Shown here in pieces: positions 1 to 6,873 of a stretch of 9,669 nucleotides of DNA. The stretch covers positions 1 through 9,669 of the forward strand of contig JAFTYS010000145.1 in NCBI GenBank assembly GCA_017461285.1, in the 5' to 3' direction. The notes below the pieces were generated by a model. That model saw nothing but the letters and a program-made list of their open reading frames with translations. It had not been told where the DNA came from and ran no database searches. Both the position numbers and the translations under genes were made by a program. This stretch comes from Bacteroidales bacterium. GTDB lineage: Bacteria; Bacteroidota; Bacteroidia; Bacteroidales; UBA932. Position 1 is the first letter of the stretch; each line of letters opens with the position of its first letter.

Positions 1-69
1 ATGAACATCATTGATCCTCTTACTCTTGCAGGTGCTCTCGTTGGTTCTGCTCTACCAACTGAGCTATGA
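1..69 (+). pseudogene. Possible fragment of a membrane-protein coding sequence fused to tRNA sequence
   Basis: Frame 1 is open from the first base to a TGA at 67-69 and gives 22 residues. The first 19 (with LTLAGALVGSALP in the middle) read like a hydrophobic helix with regular bacterial codon use. The last residues and the stop come from the antisense of a tRNA 5' half. The stretch resembles the part of membrane-bound proton/sodium pyrophosphatases that runs into LPFLF, but that is a recollection on a very short match. It could equally be the last piece of another membrane protein entering from outside the window, or chance. Seen: the open frame and its hydrophobic translation. Inferred: that it is a true coding remnant. 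Confidence 0.25.
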
Positions 70-73
70 CACC
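48..73 (-). tRNA. 5' part of a tRNA gene, truncated after the D arm
   Basis: Read on the minus strand from 73, the sequence gives a seven-base acceptor strand GGTGTCA, then TA, then a perfect D arm: GCTC (64-61), loop AGTTGGTA (60-53), GAGC (52-49), followed by A. This is the standard first 26 bases of a bacterial tRNA. The following bases (47 down to 1) form no anticodon stem, contain no GGTTCGA T-loop and do not return to a 3' acceptor strand pairing with GGTGTCA. The gene is therefore cut at about position 48. Its specificity cannot be read because the anticodon is absent; the first 26 bases resemble Bacteroidota tRNA-Phe, among others. A matching promoter lies 42 bases upstream of its 5' end. 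Confidence 0.6.
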
Positions 74-114
74 AGTTTTGTTCTTAGAACTCCCATTCTT
101 TTCGTTTGGGATTG

Positions 115-145
115 CAAAGGTAGGCATTTTTTCTTAACCTGCAAA
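115..145 (-). promoter_or_regulatory. Bacteroidota-type promoter aimed at the tRNA fragment
   Basis: On the minus strand a TTTG box (145-142) is followed after exactly 19 bases by TACCTTTG (122-115). This matches the known Bacteroidota primary-sigma pattern TTTG ... TAnnTTTG in both boxes and in spacing. Transcription would start near 108 and reach the tRNA 5' end at 73 after a leader of about 35 bases. A good promoter in this position suggests the tRNA gene is native here and that its 3' part was lost or mis-joined. Confidence 0.65.
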
Positions 146-174
146 TTTTTCATCGATATTTTTCAAAAAATTAA

Positions 175-182
175 TATATTTA
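175..182 (+). promoter_or_regulatory. Weak candidate -7 box for the 222-3156 gene pair
   Basis: TATATTTA fits TAnnTTTG in all but the last base. It lies in the AT-rich stretch ahead of the gene starting at 222. No clear TTTG box sits 19-21 bases upstream, only a T-run at 146-150. A start near 189 would give a leader of about 33 bases. This is the best candidate I see, but it is weak, and an AT-rich stretch produces such matches by chance. Confidence 0.25.
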
Positions 183-221
183 CAAAAAATATATCGGAGA
201 GGGCTTGGGCCTACATTTATT

Positions 222-926
222 ATGCGCAGATATATAGTAATAACATTTCTTGCAGTACTGCTGGCAGCAGCCTCAGTCGCATTATTAAGAAAAGGAAAGG
301 GTATGGAAAACAATTCTGCATGGAATCCTGAAAGGCTTTCGGAGCTTTATGACCAGATGCTCGCAAACTACGAATCCGGAGAAATCTGGAAGAATATCCC
401 TGGTGCAAAGGAGATATTGTCAATCATGAAGGATGTCGCCCCGGAAAGGGACGAGGAAATCAATCCTGCAGTCAGGATGCTCATATGCGAGAGGATAATC
501 GCGGGAGACCTGATCGATGTCAGGGACACCCCTAGGCTATACCTCGAATATCTGGAGTACTGGATGGAATGCAGGGATATGCCTAAGACAGAGGACGATC
601 TCAAGGACGTGAATCTGGAGGAGGACTTCCAGGAAACTGCGGATGAAATGTCGCAGAAGATAAGGATCATGCTTTCCGGAACGAAGGAGGCAAAGGCAGT
701 CTGGGACGGTCTGGGCATGCTGAAGCATGATCCGGTGCAGCTTACGCCCGAATGGGAAGAGAACATCTATGAGATCGAGCTGGAATGCGAGCGAAGGCTC
801 AAGGACGAGCCTAGAGGCATGGGATTCTGCCATGCATACTGGCATACAAAGAAGGCCGTTGCGGCAAGCTGCGGCATAGAGTGGATTTCTCCAAGCGGAA
901 TGAACCCTAGAGTCATGTTCGACTGA
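222..926 (+). CDS. Hypothetical protein, probably membrane-anchored, upstream of priA
   Basis: I do not recognise a named family or function. The 234-residue product starts with a short basic end (MRR), a hydrophobic segment at about residues 4-22 and then RKGKG, which looks like an uncleaved inner-membrane anchor with most of the protein outside. The rest is acidic and helical, with many E, D and M residues. The C-terminus has a dense cluster of distinctive residues (about 199-234): GFCHAYWHTKK, then GIEW and SPSGMNP, which looks like a conserved family signature. A second possible start is the ATG at 303 (MENNSAW), preceded by an AAGGAAAGGG purine run; it would remove the anchor and give a soluble protein of 207 residues. 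I chose 222 because the extra residues form a sensible membrane segment. The stop is 4 bases before priA, so the two are probably cotranscribed. The gene is sure; function and start are open. Confidence 0.8.
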   Translation: MRRYIVITFLAVLLAAASVALLRKGKGMENNSAWNPERLSELYDQMLANYESGEIWKNIPGAKEILSIMKDVAPERDEEINPAVRMLICERIIAGDLIDVRDTPRLYLEYLEYWMECRDMPKTEDDLKDVNLEEDFQETADEMSQKIRIMLSGTKEAKAVWDGLGMLKHDPVQLTPEWEENIYEIELECERRLKDEPRGMGFCHAYWHTKKAVAASCGIEWISPSGMNPRVMFD

Positions 927-930
927 AAAC

Positions 931-3156
931 ATGTCTGAACCATCCTACATAAGCGTAATCATCCCGCTCAAGCTCGAGTGGGAGCCATGTTACCGCCTCC
1001 CGGACAACATTGATCCGGGAAGCGTCGTCATTGGCGACAGGGTAAAGGTCAGATTCGCCAACAAGCTGTATTCAGGGGTGGTAAGCGCGACGGAAATAAG
1101 GCCGGAAACAGACGCATCAAAGATCAAGGACATTGAAGAGATAGAGCATGGTCTGGAAAGGATCCTCCCGCAGGAAATAGAGCTTTGGAGAAAGGTTGCG
1201 GACTATTATCTATGCACGATCGGAGAAGTCTACAAGGCTGCATATCCGGTCGGAAAGATAAACCTGGAAGAAGCCCACGCGGCAGCAGTCGCAAAAGCGG
1301 CACAGAGAAAGGAGAAGGTCCTGGAGTCCATGCGTCAGAAGGTTGCACGCCTTGAAGAAAGGCTGTCGAAGAAAGACGCGCTGATCCAAAAGGCAAAGGA
1401 CGGCACAAAGACAAAGGCAAAGCTTTCCGAAGATTCGGAAAGGATCAGGCATGAGATAGCGATCGCCCGCGAAGCGCTTGCGAAGGCGGAAGCATGCCAG
1501 GGCAGAGATGCAGATGTGCCGGCCGGAAGCATCAGCACAGACAAAATCGTCCTCAGCGATGCCCAGCAGAAGGCATACGACAGCATACAGGAAGGAATAA
1601 GGCAAGGTAAGCCGGTCCTCTTGCATGGGATAACAGGCTCCGGCAAGACGGAAATCTACATCAAGTCTGCAATGCATGCACTTTCAGACGGAAAGAACGT
1701 GCTGTATCTGGTTCCTGAAATAGCCTTGAGCCGCCAGCTCGAGGAGCGCCTTTACGAGCACTTCGGAGAAAGGCTGCTGGTGTTCCATTCGGCAGAGACC
1801 GCTGCAAGCAGAAGGAGTACTGCAGAGGCCGTACGCAACGGCAAGGGATATGTGGTCCTGGGAACGCGTTCTTCGGTCTTCCTTCCCCACCATGACCTGG
1901 GACTCATAATAGTGGATGAGGAACATGACAGTTCATACAAGCAGGACTCCCCTGCTCCAAGATACAACGGACGTGACACAGCCCTAATGATGTCCGCAAT
2001 CCATAAATGCGGGATCATATCAGGTTCGGCGACACCTTCTCTAGAAGAGCAATACAACTGCGCCTGCGGCAGACACGTACTGGTGGAGCTCACGGAAAGA
2101 TACCATGGGACGGATGATTCCGATATAGAGATAATCGACACAAAGGCAGAGAGGAAGAAGCGCGGAATGCGCGGAAACTTCTCGATCAAGCTGATAGAGC
2201 ACATCAGAACGGCTCTGGCAGAAGGAGGCCAGGTGATGATCCTGCGCTCGAGAAGGGCATGGGCCCCCGCACTCCAGTGCGAAGAGTGCGGGCAGATGCC
2301 GAAATGTCCGCGGTGCAACGTGAGCATGAGCTTACACAAGAACGGAAGCAACGAGGTAATGGCATGCCACTACTGCGGTCATAGCCAGACGTTTACAGGA
2401 AAGTGCGAAAAATGCGGCGGCAGTCTGAAAAGCCTCGGCGCCGGCACCCAGAAGATAGAGGAAGAAGCTGCAACCCTATTTCCGGAAGCACGCATCGCCA
2501 GACTCGACAGCGACACTGCACAGAACAGGTCATATGAGACCAGGACCATCAGCGAATTCAGCAAGGGCCATATCGACATCCTCATAGGAACGCAGATTCT
2601 GACAAAGGGATTCGACTTCGAAGGTCTGAGTCTCGTTGCCGTAATTGCCGCTGACGCTTTCCTCGGCCTCCAGGACTTCCGCGCAGACGAAAAGGCGCTG
2701 CAGGTTCTGGAGCAGTTCCGCGGAAGGTGCGGAAGAAGGGACAGGAAAGGGCTGTTCGTCATTCAGACATCACAGCCTGACCATCCTGTGTATCGGATGG
2801 TCGGTTCCCAGCAGGCCGGACTGAAGTCCGTCGGCCTGCTGGAGGAAAGAAAAGACTTCAACTTTCCTCCATATACCCGAATCATCGAACTCGCCTTCAG
2901 GGATGAAAACGAAGGCAGGGCACATGTGCTCTCGCAAGCGCTGGCAAACTGCCTGAGAGATTCATTCGACATCACTGGGCCATACGCCCCGACGGTCGAC
3001 AGGATTGCCGGCCAGCACATAAGGATAATCAGGATAAGCCTGAAGAAAGACAGGAACCTGTCTTCAAACAAGAAGGCGCTCATCAGAACGATCCGCGAGT
3101 TCGAGAAGGAGCGCAGGTACGAGGGCCATATCACCGTCAACGTCGATCCGGCATGA
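931..3156 (+). CDS. priA: Primosomal replication-restart helicase PriA (divergent form)
   Basis: The protein has 741 residues, close to the usual PriA length. PriA recognises stalled or collapsed forks and reloads the replicative helicase. Domains in order: N-terminal 3'-end-binding domain (about 5-105); a charged helical stretch (about 112-190); a superfamily 2 helicase core with Walker A GITGSGKTE (233-241), VPEIALS (261-267), GTRSSVFLP (311-319), DEEH (329-332) and GSATPS (365-370); then eight zinc-binding cysteines in four CxxC pairs (C450/453, C459/462, C479/482, C492/495); then the second helicase lobe with DILIGTQILTKGFDF (549-563) and QFRGRCGR (595-602). Two oddities: the region where a winged helix is expected is Lys/Glu/Ala-rich coiled-coil, and motifs normally close to NRRGF and QVAGRAGR read SRRAW and QFRGRCGR. 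All ATPase and zinc residues I can check are present, so it is probably active. It starts 4 bases after the upstream gene; no clear ribosome site is seen, which is common in this phylum. Confidence 0.95.
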   Translation: MSEPSYISVIIPLKLEWEPCYRLPDNIDPGSVVIGDRVKVRFANKLYSGVVSATEIRPETDASKIKDIEEIEHGLERILPQEIELWRKVADYYLCTIGEVYKAAYPVGKINLEEAHAAAVAKAAQRKEKVLESMRQKVARLEERLSKKDALIQKAKDGTKTKAKLSEDSERIRHEIAIAREALAKAEACQGRDADVPAGSISTDKIVLSDAQQKAYDSIQEGIRQGKPVLLHGITGSGKTEIYIKSAMHALSDGKNVLYLVPEIALSRQLEERLYEHFGERLLVFHSAETAASRRSTAEAVRNGKGYVVLGTRSSVFLPHHDLGLIIVDEEHDSSYKQDSPAPRYNGRDTALMMSAIHKCGIISGSATPSLEEQYNCACGRHVLVELTERYHGTDDSDIEIIDTKAERKKRGMRGNFSIKLIEHIRTALAEGGQVMILRSRRAWAPALQCEECGQMPKCPRCNVSMSLHKNGSNEVMACHYCGHSQTFTGKCEKCGGSLKSLGAGTQKIEEEAATLFPEARIARLDSDTAQNRSYETRTISEFSKGHIDILIGTQILTKGFDFEGLSLVAVIAADAFLGLQDFRADEKALQVLEQFRGRCGRRDRKGLFVIQTSQPDHPVYRMVGSQQAGLKSVGLLEERKDFNFPPYTRIIELAFRDENEGRAHVLSQALANCLRDSFDITGPYAPTVDRIAGQHIRIIRISLKKDRNLSSNKKALIRTIREFEKERRYEGHITVNVDPA

Positions 3157-4123
3157 TAACGTTTATCTGACGTGGCATGACAGACATCCTCACAGGAGCA
3201 CGGCCGACAACCTCTCCGTCCACTTCAACCGGCTCGGCATCAGCCTCACCTTCAGGCAGGATCAGGACCTCGCGGCATTTAGCGAGGGTCAGCACGCTGA
3301 CCTTGTGGAAAGTTCCGGTAAAGAGCTTCGGAACCTCCTTGGCTATGACCCACATCGGGATATCAGGAATGACAGTAACGTCCAGAAGGCCGTCGCCTAG
3401 CTCGGCCAGCGGAGTCTGCCGCATTCCGCCTCCGGAATATTTGCCGACTCCGAATGCTATGGAAAGATATTTCCCGGAGAACACTTCGCTGCCATCACAT
3501 ACTATCCGCGCACGGACAGGTATGCGGTGTCTGATACAGTAAAGCAAAGCACTCACATACAGCTGCTTGCCTCTTCTGCCCTGCTCTTTCTTGCGGTTCA
3601 CGATCTCGCATACGCGGGCATCAAGACCGACACCGCCGACATTGGCCATATATGAAACCGTAACAGGTTCGGAATCCATCGAAGAAGGGTCAAGGATCTC
3701 GACGCGGACCACATCCTGCAGGCCGGTCCTGCCTTCGGCAATGGAATTCACCGCACCTTGTATGTCCCTCGGAACTCCGGTAGACTTGACCCAGTCGTTG
3801 CCGGAACCGACAGGAAGGACCCCCAGTGTAAATTCTGAAATATCGTGGCCATCAGAAGAATACACAAAATCAGCAATACCGTTAAGAACGTCATGGACGG
3901 TTCCGTCTCCGCCCACGGCAATGAACTTACGGTATCCCTTGGCACATGCCTTCCGGCTTATGGCGATGGCATTGTCCTCACCGCCTGTGAACATGGCCTT
4001 ATATCTGACTCCTGCGTCTTCAAGCATGACAGCAGCCTTCTTCCATACTGAACCGGCCTTGCGCGACGCCGCAAAGACATTCACGACCACCAGCCACACA
4101 TCGTTTCTCACCTGTTCTTTCAT
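3137..4123 (-). CDS. Diacylglycerol/lipid kinase family protein (YegS/DagK-like)
   Basis: The 328-residue protein is of the DAGK catalytic-domain family, which phosphorylates diacylglycerol or related lipids at the inner face of the cytoplasmic membrane, feeding phosphatidic acid back into phospholipid synthesis. Visible motifs: nucleotide-binding GGDGT (71-75); GSGND (106-110, more often GTGND); NVGGVGLDARV (161-171), the usual N-x-x-x-G-x-D-A segment; KYSGGGM (228-234); and VDGE (301-304) near the end, as in YegS/DgkB. There is no signal peptide or membrane helix, so it is a peripheral cytoplasmic enzyme. The exact lipid substrate cannot be told from sequence; sphingolipid-related substrates are conceivable because many Bacteroidota make sphingolipids. 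The ATG at 4123 follows a GAGGT and lies about 12 bases from a predicted transcription start. Its 3' end overlaps the end of convergent priA by 20 bases. Confidence 0.9.
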   Translation of the reverse strand: MKEQVRNDVWLVVVNVFAASRKAGSVWKKAAVMLEDAGVRYKAMFTGGEDNAIAISRKACAKGYRKFIAVGGDGTVHDVLNGIADFVYSSDGHDISEFTLGVLPVGSGNDWVKSTGVPRDIQGAVNSIAEGRTGLQDVVRVEILDPSSMDSEPVTVSYMANVGGVGLDARVCEIVNRKKEQGRRGKQLYVSALLYCIRHRIPVRARIVCDGSEVFSGKYLSIAFGVGKYSGGGMRQTPLAELGDGLLDVTVIPDIPMWVIAKEVPKLFTGTFHKVSVLTLAKCREVLILPEGEADAEPVEVDGEVVGRAPVRMSVMPRQINVIMPDRR

Positions 4124-4141
4124 ACCTCAAGAATTTATCAA

Positions 4142-4149
4142 CAAATGTA
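4142..4149 (-). promoter_or_regulatory. -7 box of the lipid kinase promoter
   Basis: On the minus strand the sequence reads TACATTTG, a perfect TAnnTTTG. Transcription would start near 4135 and give a leader of about 12 bases before the kinase ATG at 4123. No convincing TTTG box lies 19-21 bases upstream. Confidence 0.5.
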
Positions 4150-4181
4150 GCAAATTAACTCATTGTCTGAAATAAATTTCG

Positions 4182-4189
4182 TAATTTTG
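4182..4189 (+). promoter_or_regulatory. -7 box of the parA operon promoter
   Basis: TAATTTTG is a perfect TAnnTTTG. An ATTG at 4162-4165 could act as the upstream box, although the 16-base gap is shorter than the usual 19-21. Transcription would start near 4196, leaving only about 10 bases to the ATG at 4206 or 22 to the ATG at 4218. It is the likely promoter for parA, parB, the DUF5683 gene and the transglycosylase gene. Confidence 0.55.
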
Positions 4190-4205
4190 CAAGGATTATG
4201 TCCTA

Positions 4206-4985
4206 ATGAAAAACAGTATGGGAAAAGTAATAGCAATAGCAAATCAGAAAGGTGGAGTCGGCAAGACTACCACAGCGATAAACCTGGCCGCATCGCTTGC
4301 CGTCCTTGAGAAGAAGGTGCTCATCATAGACGCCGATCCTCAGGCAAACACGACCTCCGGCCTCAACTTTTCTCCGGACAACGACCAGAAGAGGACTCTT
4401 TACGAAGTCCTCATCGGTGCCATCGACATCAGAGATACTCTGATCCAGACAGAGATAGCGAACCTCCACATGATTCCTTCACATATCAATCTTGTAGGAG
4501 CGGAAATCGAGATGCTGGGAGACGAGAACAGGGAGTCGGTCCTCAAGAATGCTCTTGCACCTTTGAAGAACGAATACGACTATGTCATCATCGACTGCTC
4601 CCCTTCCCTGGGCCTCATCACAGTGAACTCACTCACAGCGGCAGACTCGATAATAATTCCGGTACAGCCCGAATTCTTTGCCCTCGAAGGTCTAGGCAAG
4701 CTTCTGCAGACCATCAGGCTCGTTCAGGGCAAACCGAACCCTGACCTTACTATAGAAGGATTCCTCGTCACGATGTTCGACGGCAGGACAAAGGTTCACA
4801 ATCAGGTTCTCGGTGAACTGCGTGAACATTTCGGAGACATGGTGTTCAACACCATCATTCAGCGAAACATCAGACTCAGTGAAGCGCCGTCGCATGGAAA
4901 GCCGATCATTCTTTATGACGTGATATGCAACGGTACGACAAACTATCTGAACCTCGCAAAGGAAGTACTTGAAAAGAACAGTTAA
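4206..4985 (+). CDS. parA: Chromosome-partitioning ATPase ParA (Soj)
   Basis: This is a 259-residue ParA/MinD-type ATPase of the short chromosomal class without an N-terminal DNA-binding domain. It binds DNA non-specifically as an ATP dimer and is released by ParB, which moves ParB-bound origins apart. Visible motifs: deviant Walker A KGGVGKTT (15-22, with the signature lysine), IIDADPQAN (40-48) with the two aspartates of motif A', and DCSPSLG (130-136) as Walker B. Basic residues near R210/R213 (QRNIRLSEAPSHGKP) form the usual conserved stretch for DNA binding. The ATG at 4218 (MGKVIAIANQ) agrees with where homologues usually start, while 4206 adds only MKNS; I cannot decide, and the predicted transcription start permits both. 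It is the first gene of the operon, and its stop is 10 bases before the parB start I chose. Confidence 0.95.
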   Translation: MKNSMGKVIAIANQKGGVGKTTTAINLAASLAVLEKKVLIIDADPQANTTSGLNFSPDNDQKRTLYEVLIGAIDIRDTLIQTEIANLHMIPSHINLVGAEIEMLGDENRESVLKNALAPLKNEYDYVIIDCSPSLGLITVNSLTAADSIIIPVQPEFFALEGLGKLLQTIRLVQGKPNPDLTIEGFLVTMFDGRTKVHNQVLGELREHFGDMVFNTIIQRNIRLSEAPSHGKPIILYDVICNGTTNYLNLAKEVLEKNS

Positions 4986-4995
4986 CAGGATCAAG

Positions 4996-5931
4996 ATGAG
5001 CAAACAGCAGAGAGGACTGGGAAAAGGACTGGGAGCATTACTCGGAGGGGATGCAGACCTCAGCCAGATAAGAAAGCCGGTAGGCTATGTGAATAAGGAA
5101 GTTGTAGGTACGGACAGCACTCCGCAGCAGAGCACTGCCGACATCCTGCGCATCCCTATGGACATGATAGAGCCTAACCCGTTCCAGCCGCGAATGACCT
5201 TCGGTCAGGAAGCGCTCGAGGAACTGGCGGAATCCATCAGGACTCTGGGCCTGATACAGCCGATAACCGTAAGGCGCAAGGCTGACGGACGCTACCAGAT
5301 CATCAGCGGAGAGAGAAGGTTCAGGGCATGCCAGCTTGCAGGCATGGACATGATTCCTGCATACATCAGGGACACCAATGACCAGGGCATGCTGGAGATG
5401 GCCATTGTGGAGAACATCCAGAGGGAGGACCTTGACCCGATAGAAGTGGCGATGAGCTACCAGAGACTCATCGAGGAGTGCAGCCTCACCCAGGAGCAGA
5501 TGGCAGTAAGAGTGGGCAAGAAAAGGGCTTCTGTAACGAACTACCTCCGCCTTCTCAAACTTCCGGCAAAGATACAGCATGACCTCAAGGTAGGGCTTCT
5601 CAGCGTAGGCCACGCTAAGGTACTGCTTGGAGTGGACGACATACGCCTCCAGGAATATCTCTGCGACCTCGTCATCAAGGACGACATGTCTGTAAGGCAG
5701 CTTGAGGAGAAGATCAGAAAGATGTCGGAGCCGAAGAAGAAGACGGAAGACCCGGGACAGGAGCTTCCTGAAGAATATTTCAAGGTTCTTGAAATCGTAG
5801 GCAGATATTTTGAAAACAACATAAGCCTGAAGAGAAGCGGAGCAGGAAAGGGATCGATGACCATCCATTTCAATTCCGACGAAGAGATCAGAAAGTTCCT
5901 CAAGGCAATAGAGAAATGCACAGAAGAATAA
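4996..5931 (+). CDS. parB: Chromosome-partitioning protein ParB (Spo0J)
   Basis: The 311-residue protein is a CTP-dependent DNA clamp that loads at parS sites near the origin and stimulates ParA. Domains: N-terminal ParA-activating segment RGLGKGLGALL (6-16); ParB/Srx nuclease-like domain with NPFQPR (61-66) and the CTP-binding GERRFRA (105-111); helix-turn-helix region for parS (about 164-187, LTQEQMAVRVGKKRASVTNY); and a C-terminal dimerisation part after a charged linker (about 230-311). I start it at 4996 (MSKQQRGLG), 10 bases after the parA stop with AGGA just ahead, because this is where homologues begin. The in-frame ATG at 4969 would add nine residues and overlap parA. I saw no palindrome of the TGTTCCACGTGGAACA type in the window, so parS must lie elsewhere. 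Confidence 0.95.
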   Translation: MSKQQRGLGKGLGALLGGDADLSQIRKPVGYVNKEVVGTDSTPQQSTADILRIPMDMIEPNPFQPRMTFGQEALEELAESIRTLGLIQPITVRRKADGRYQIISGERRFRACQLAGMDMIPAYIRDTNDQGMLEMAIVENIQREDLDPIEVAMSYQRLIEECSLTQEQMAVRVGKKRASVTNYLRLLKLPAKIQHDLKVGLLSVGHAKVLLGVDDIRLQEYLCDLVIKDDMSVRQLEEKIRKMSEPKKKTEDPGQELPEEYFKVLEIVGRYFENNISLKRSGAGKGSMTIHFNSDEEIRKFLKAIEKCTEE

Positions 5932-6851
5932 GGATATACATACTTGCATTCATAGTCTTCCTCACTGGTTTTGCCATAGATGGCAACGCACAGTTCAAGG
6001 AGGAGGCATTCCAGCAGACCTACAATGAGAAGGGCGATTCAACCGCTGTGGCAGACACAGCGGACAAGCTGTTCTCGTTCAAGGAGTGGGGACGCGGTCT
6101 TGCCCACAAGCAGAAGATCGAAGTCGGAACCATGTTCATGGGTTCGGTCTTCGCTCCGGGAACCGCCCAGATCTACAACAAGGACTACTGGAAGCTGCCG
6201 ATCGTCTACGGAGGAATAGGTTCGCTGGCAGGAACAGGAGGATACTATCTCCACAGATACAACAAGTCCGGAAACCTGAGCGACAAGCAGACAGGAACAT
6301 GGCTCCTAGCGGGTGCTGGACTTGTATACTGGGGGTCGCTGATGGACGGAGTCATAAGCTACGAAAGCGACATCGAACCGCTGCCGGGAAGGGCCACCCT
6401 CTACTCAGCCCTCCTGCCCGGCATGGGACAGATATACAACGGCGAGCTTTTCAAGCTTCCGATATATTGGGGAGGACTTCTGATTTCATCCCACCTTCTT
6501 GTAAAATACAACACCAACTACAAGAGGTTCAAGAGGATACATAATCAGGCGACCAGCACGGATCCGGAAGTCAGCGGTAATGTCCCGATCAGCGGAGAAA
6601 CCGCCAAATGGTACAGAGACGTATACCGACGCTACAGGGACTACTCAATAGTAGCAACAGTACTGGTCTACGTCCTTCAGATCATTGATGCCAATGTATT
6701 TGCATACATGCATGATTTCGAAGTAACGGACGACATTTCGATGAATATTGAACCGGCGCTCATATCGCCGTATAATGAATACGCAATGCACACAGGACCG
6801 ATAAGCCCTATGAACAATGCAGTAGGCATGAGGGTCGGCATCAGATTCTGA
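5916..6851 (+). CDS. DUF5683 membrane protein with a doubled signature motif
   Basis: This is a 311-residue envelope protein of the Bacteroidota family DUF5683, function unknown. Residues 1-26 form a signal peptide (basic MHRRIR, hydrophobic 7-20, cleavage after GNAQ). The signature PG-x-x-QIYN-x4-KLPI-x-x-GG occurs twice, at 81-100 and 168-187, with 12 of 20 positions identical. Each copy is flanked by hydrophobic helices (about 71-80, 99-110, 128-148, 160-170, 183-196), and another helix lies at about 243-262. The end, SMNIEPALISP ... GMRVGIRF, matches the usual family ending with an aromatic last residue. Typical members I recall are about 220-250 residues and have one copy, so this one appears enlarged by duplication. 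The ATG at 5916 overlaps the last 16 bases of parB in another frame, suggesting coupled translation. The position between parB and the transglycosylase gene is typical of the order. Confidence 0.85.
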   Translation: MHRRIRIYILAFIVFLTGFAIDGNAQFKEEAFQQTYNEKGDSTAVADTADKLFSFKEWGRGLAHKQKIEVGTMFMGSVFAPGTAQIYNKDYWKLPIVYGGIGSLAGTGGYYLHRYNKSGNLSDKQTGTWLLAGAGLVYWGSLMDGVISYESDIEPLPGRATLYSALLPGMGQIYNGELFKLPIYWGGLLISSHLLVKYNTNYKRFKRIHNQATSTDPEVSGNVPISGETAKWYRDVYRRYRDYSIVATVLVYVLQIIDANVFAYMHDFEVTDDISMNIEPALISPYNEYAMHTGPISPMNNAVGMRVGIRF

Positions 6852-6873
6852 CACTAAAGAAATTGAATATATA

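Noticed and set aside
1..47. Complete tRNA extending to the window edge, possibly with an intron
   Set aside because: No anticodon stem, T-loop GGTTCGA or 3' acceptor strand complementary to GGTGTCA is present, and no group I intron features can be seen in so short a stretch.
11..331. Plus-strand open frame of 106 codons across the left non-coding region
   Set aside because: It runs through the tRNA fragment and the AT-rich promoter region, its translation is low in regular protein character, and it overlaps the start of the better-supported gene at 222.
3567..4175. Plus-strand open frame of 202 codons opposite the lipid kinase gene
   Set aside because: It is the antisense of a clear kinase gene with motifs GGDGT and GSGND; its translation is Ser/Thr/Pro-rich without recognisable domains, typical of a shadow frame.
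4124..4205. parS centromere site in the gap before parA
   Set aside because: No palindrome related to TGTTCCACGTGGAACA was found here or elsewhere in the window by eye.
4969..4995. Upstream parB start that overlaps parA
   Set aside because: The extra nine residues (MKRTVNRIK) are not typical of ParB; the start at 4996 has AGGA ahead and matches the usual N-terminus.
5038..5949. Minus-strand open frame of 303 codons opposite parB
   Set aside because: It lies antisense to a clear ParB with conserved NPFQPR and GERRFRA motifs; its translation is Leu/Cys/Tyr-rich and resembles no known protein.
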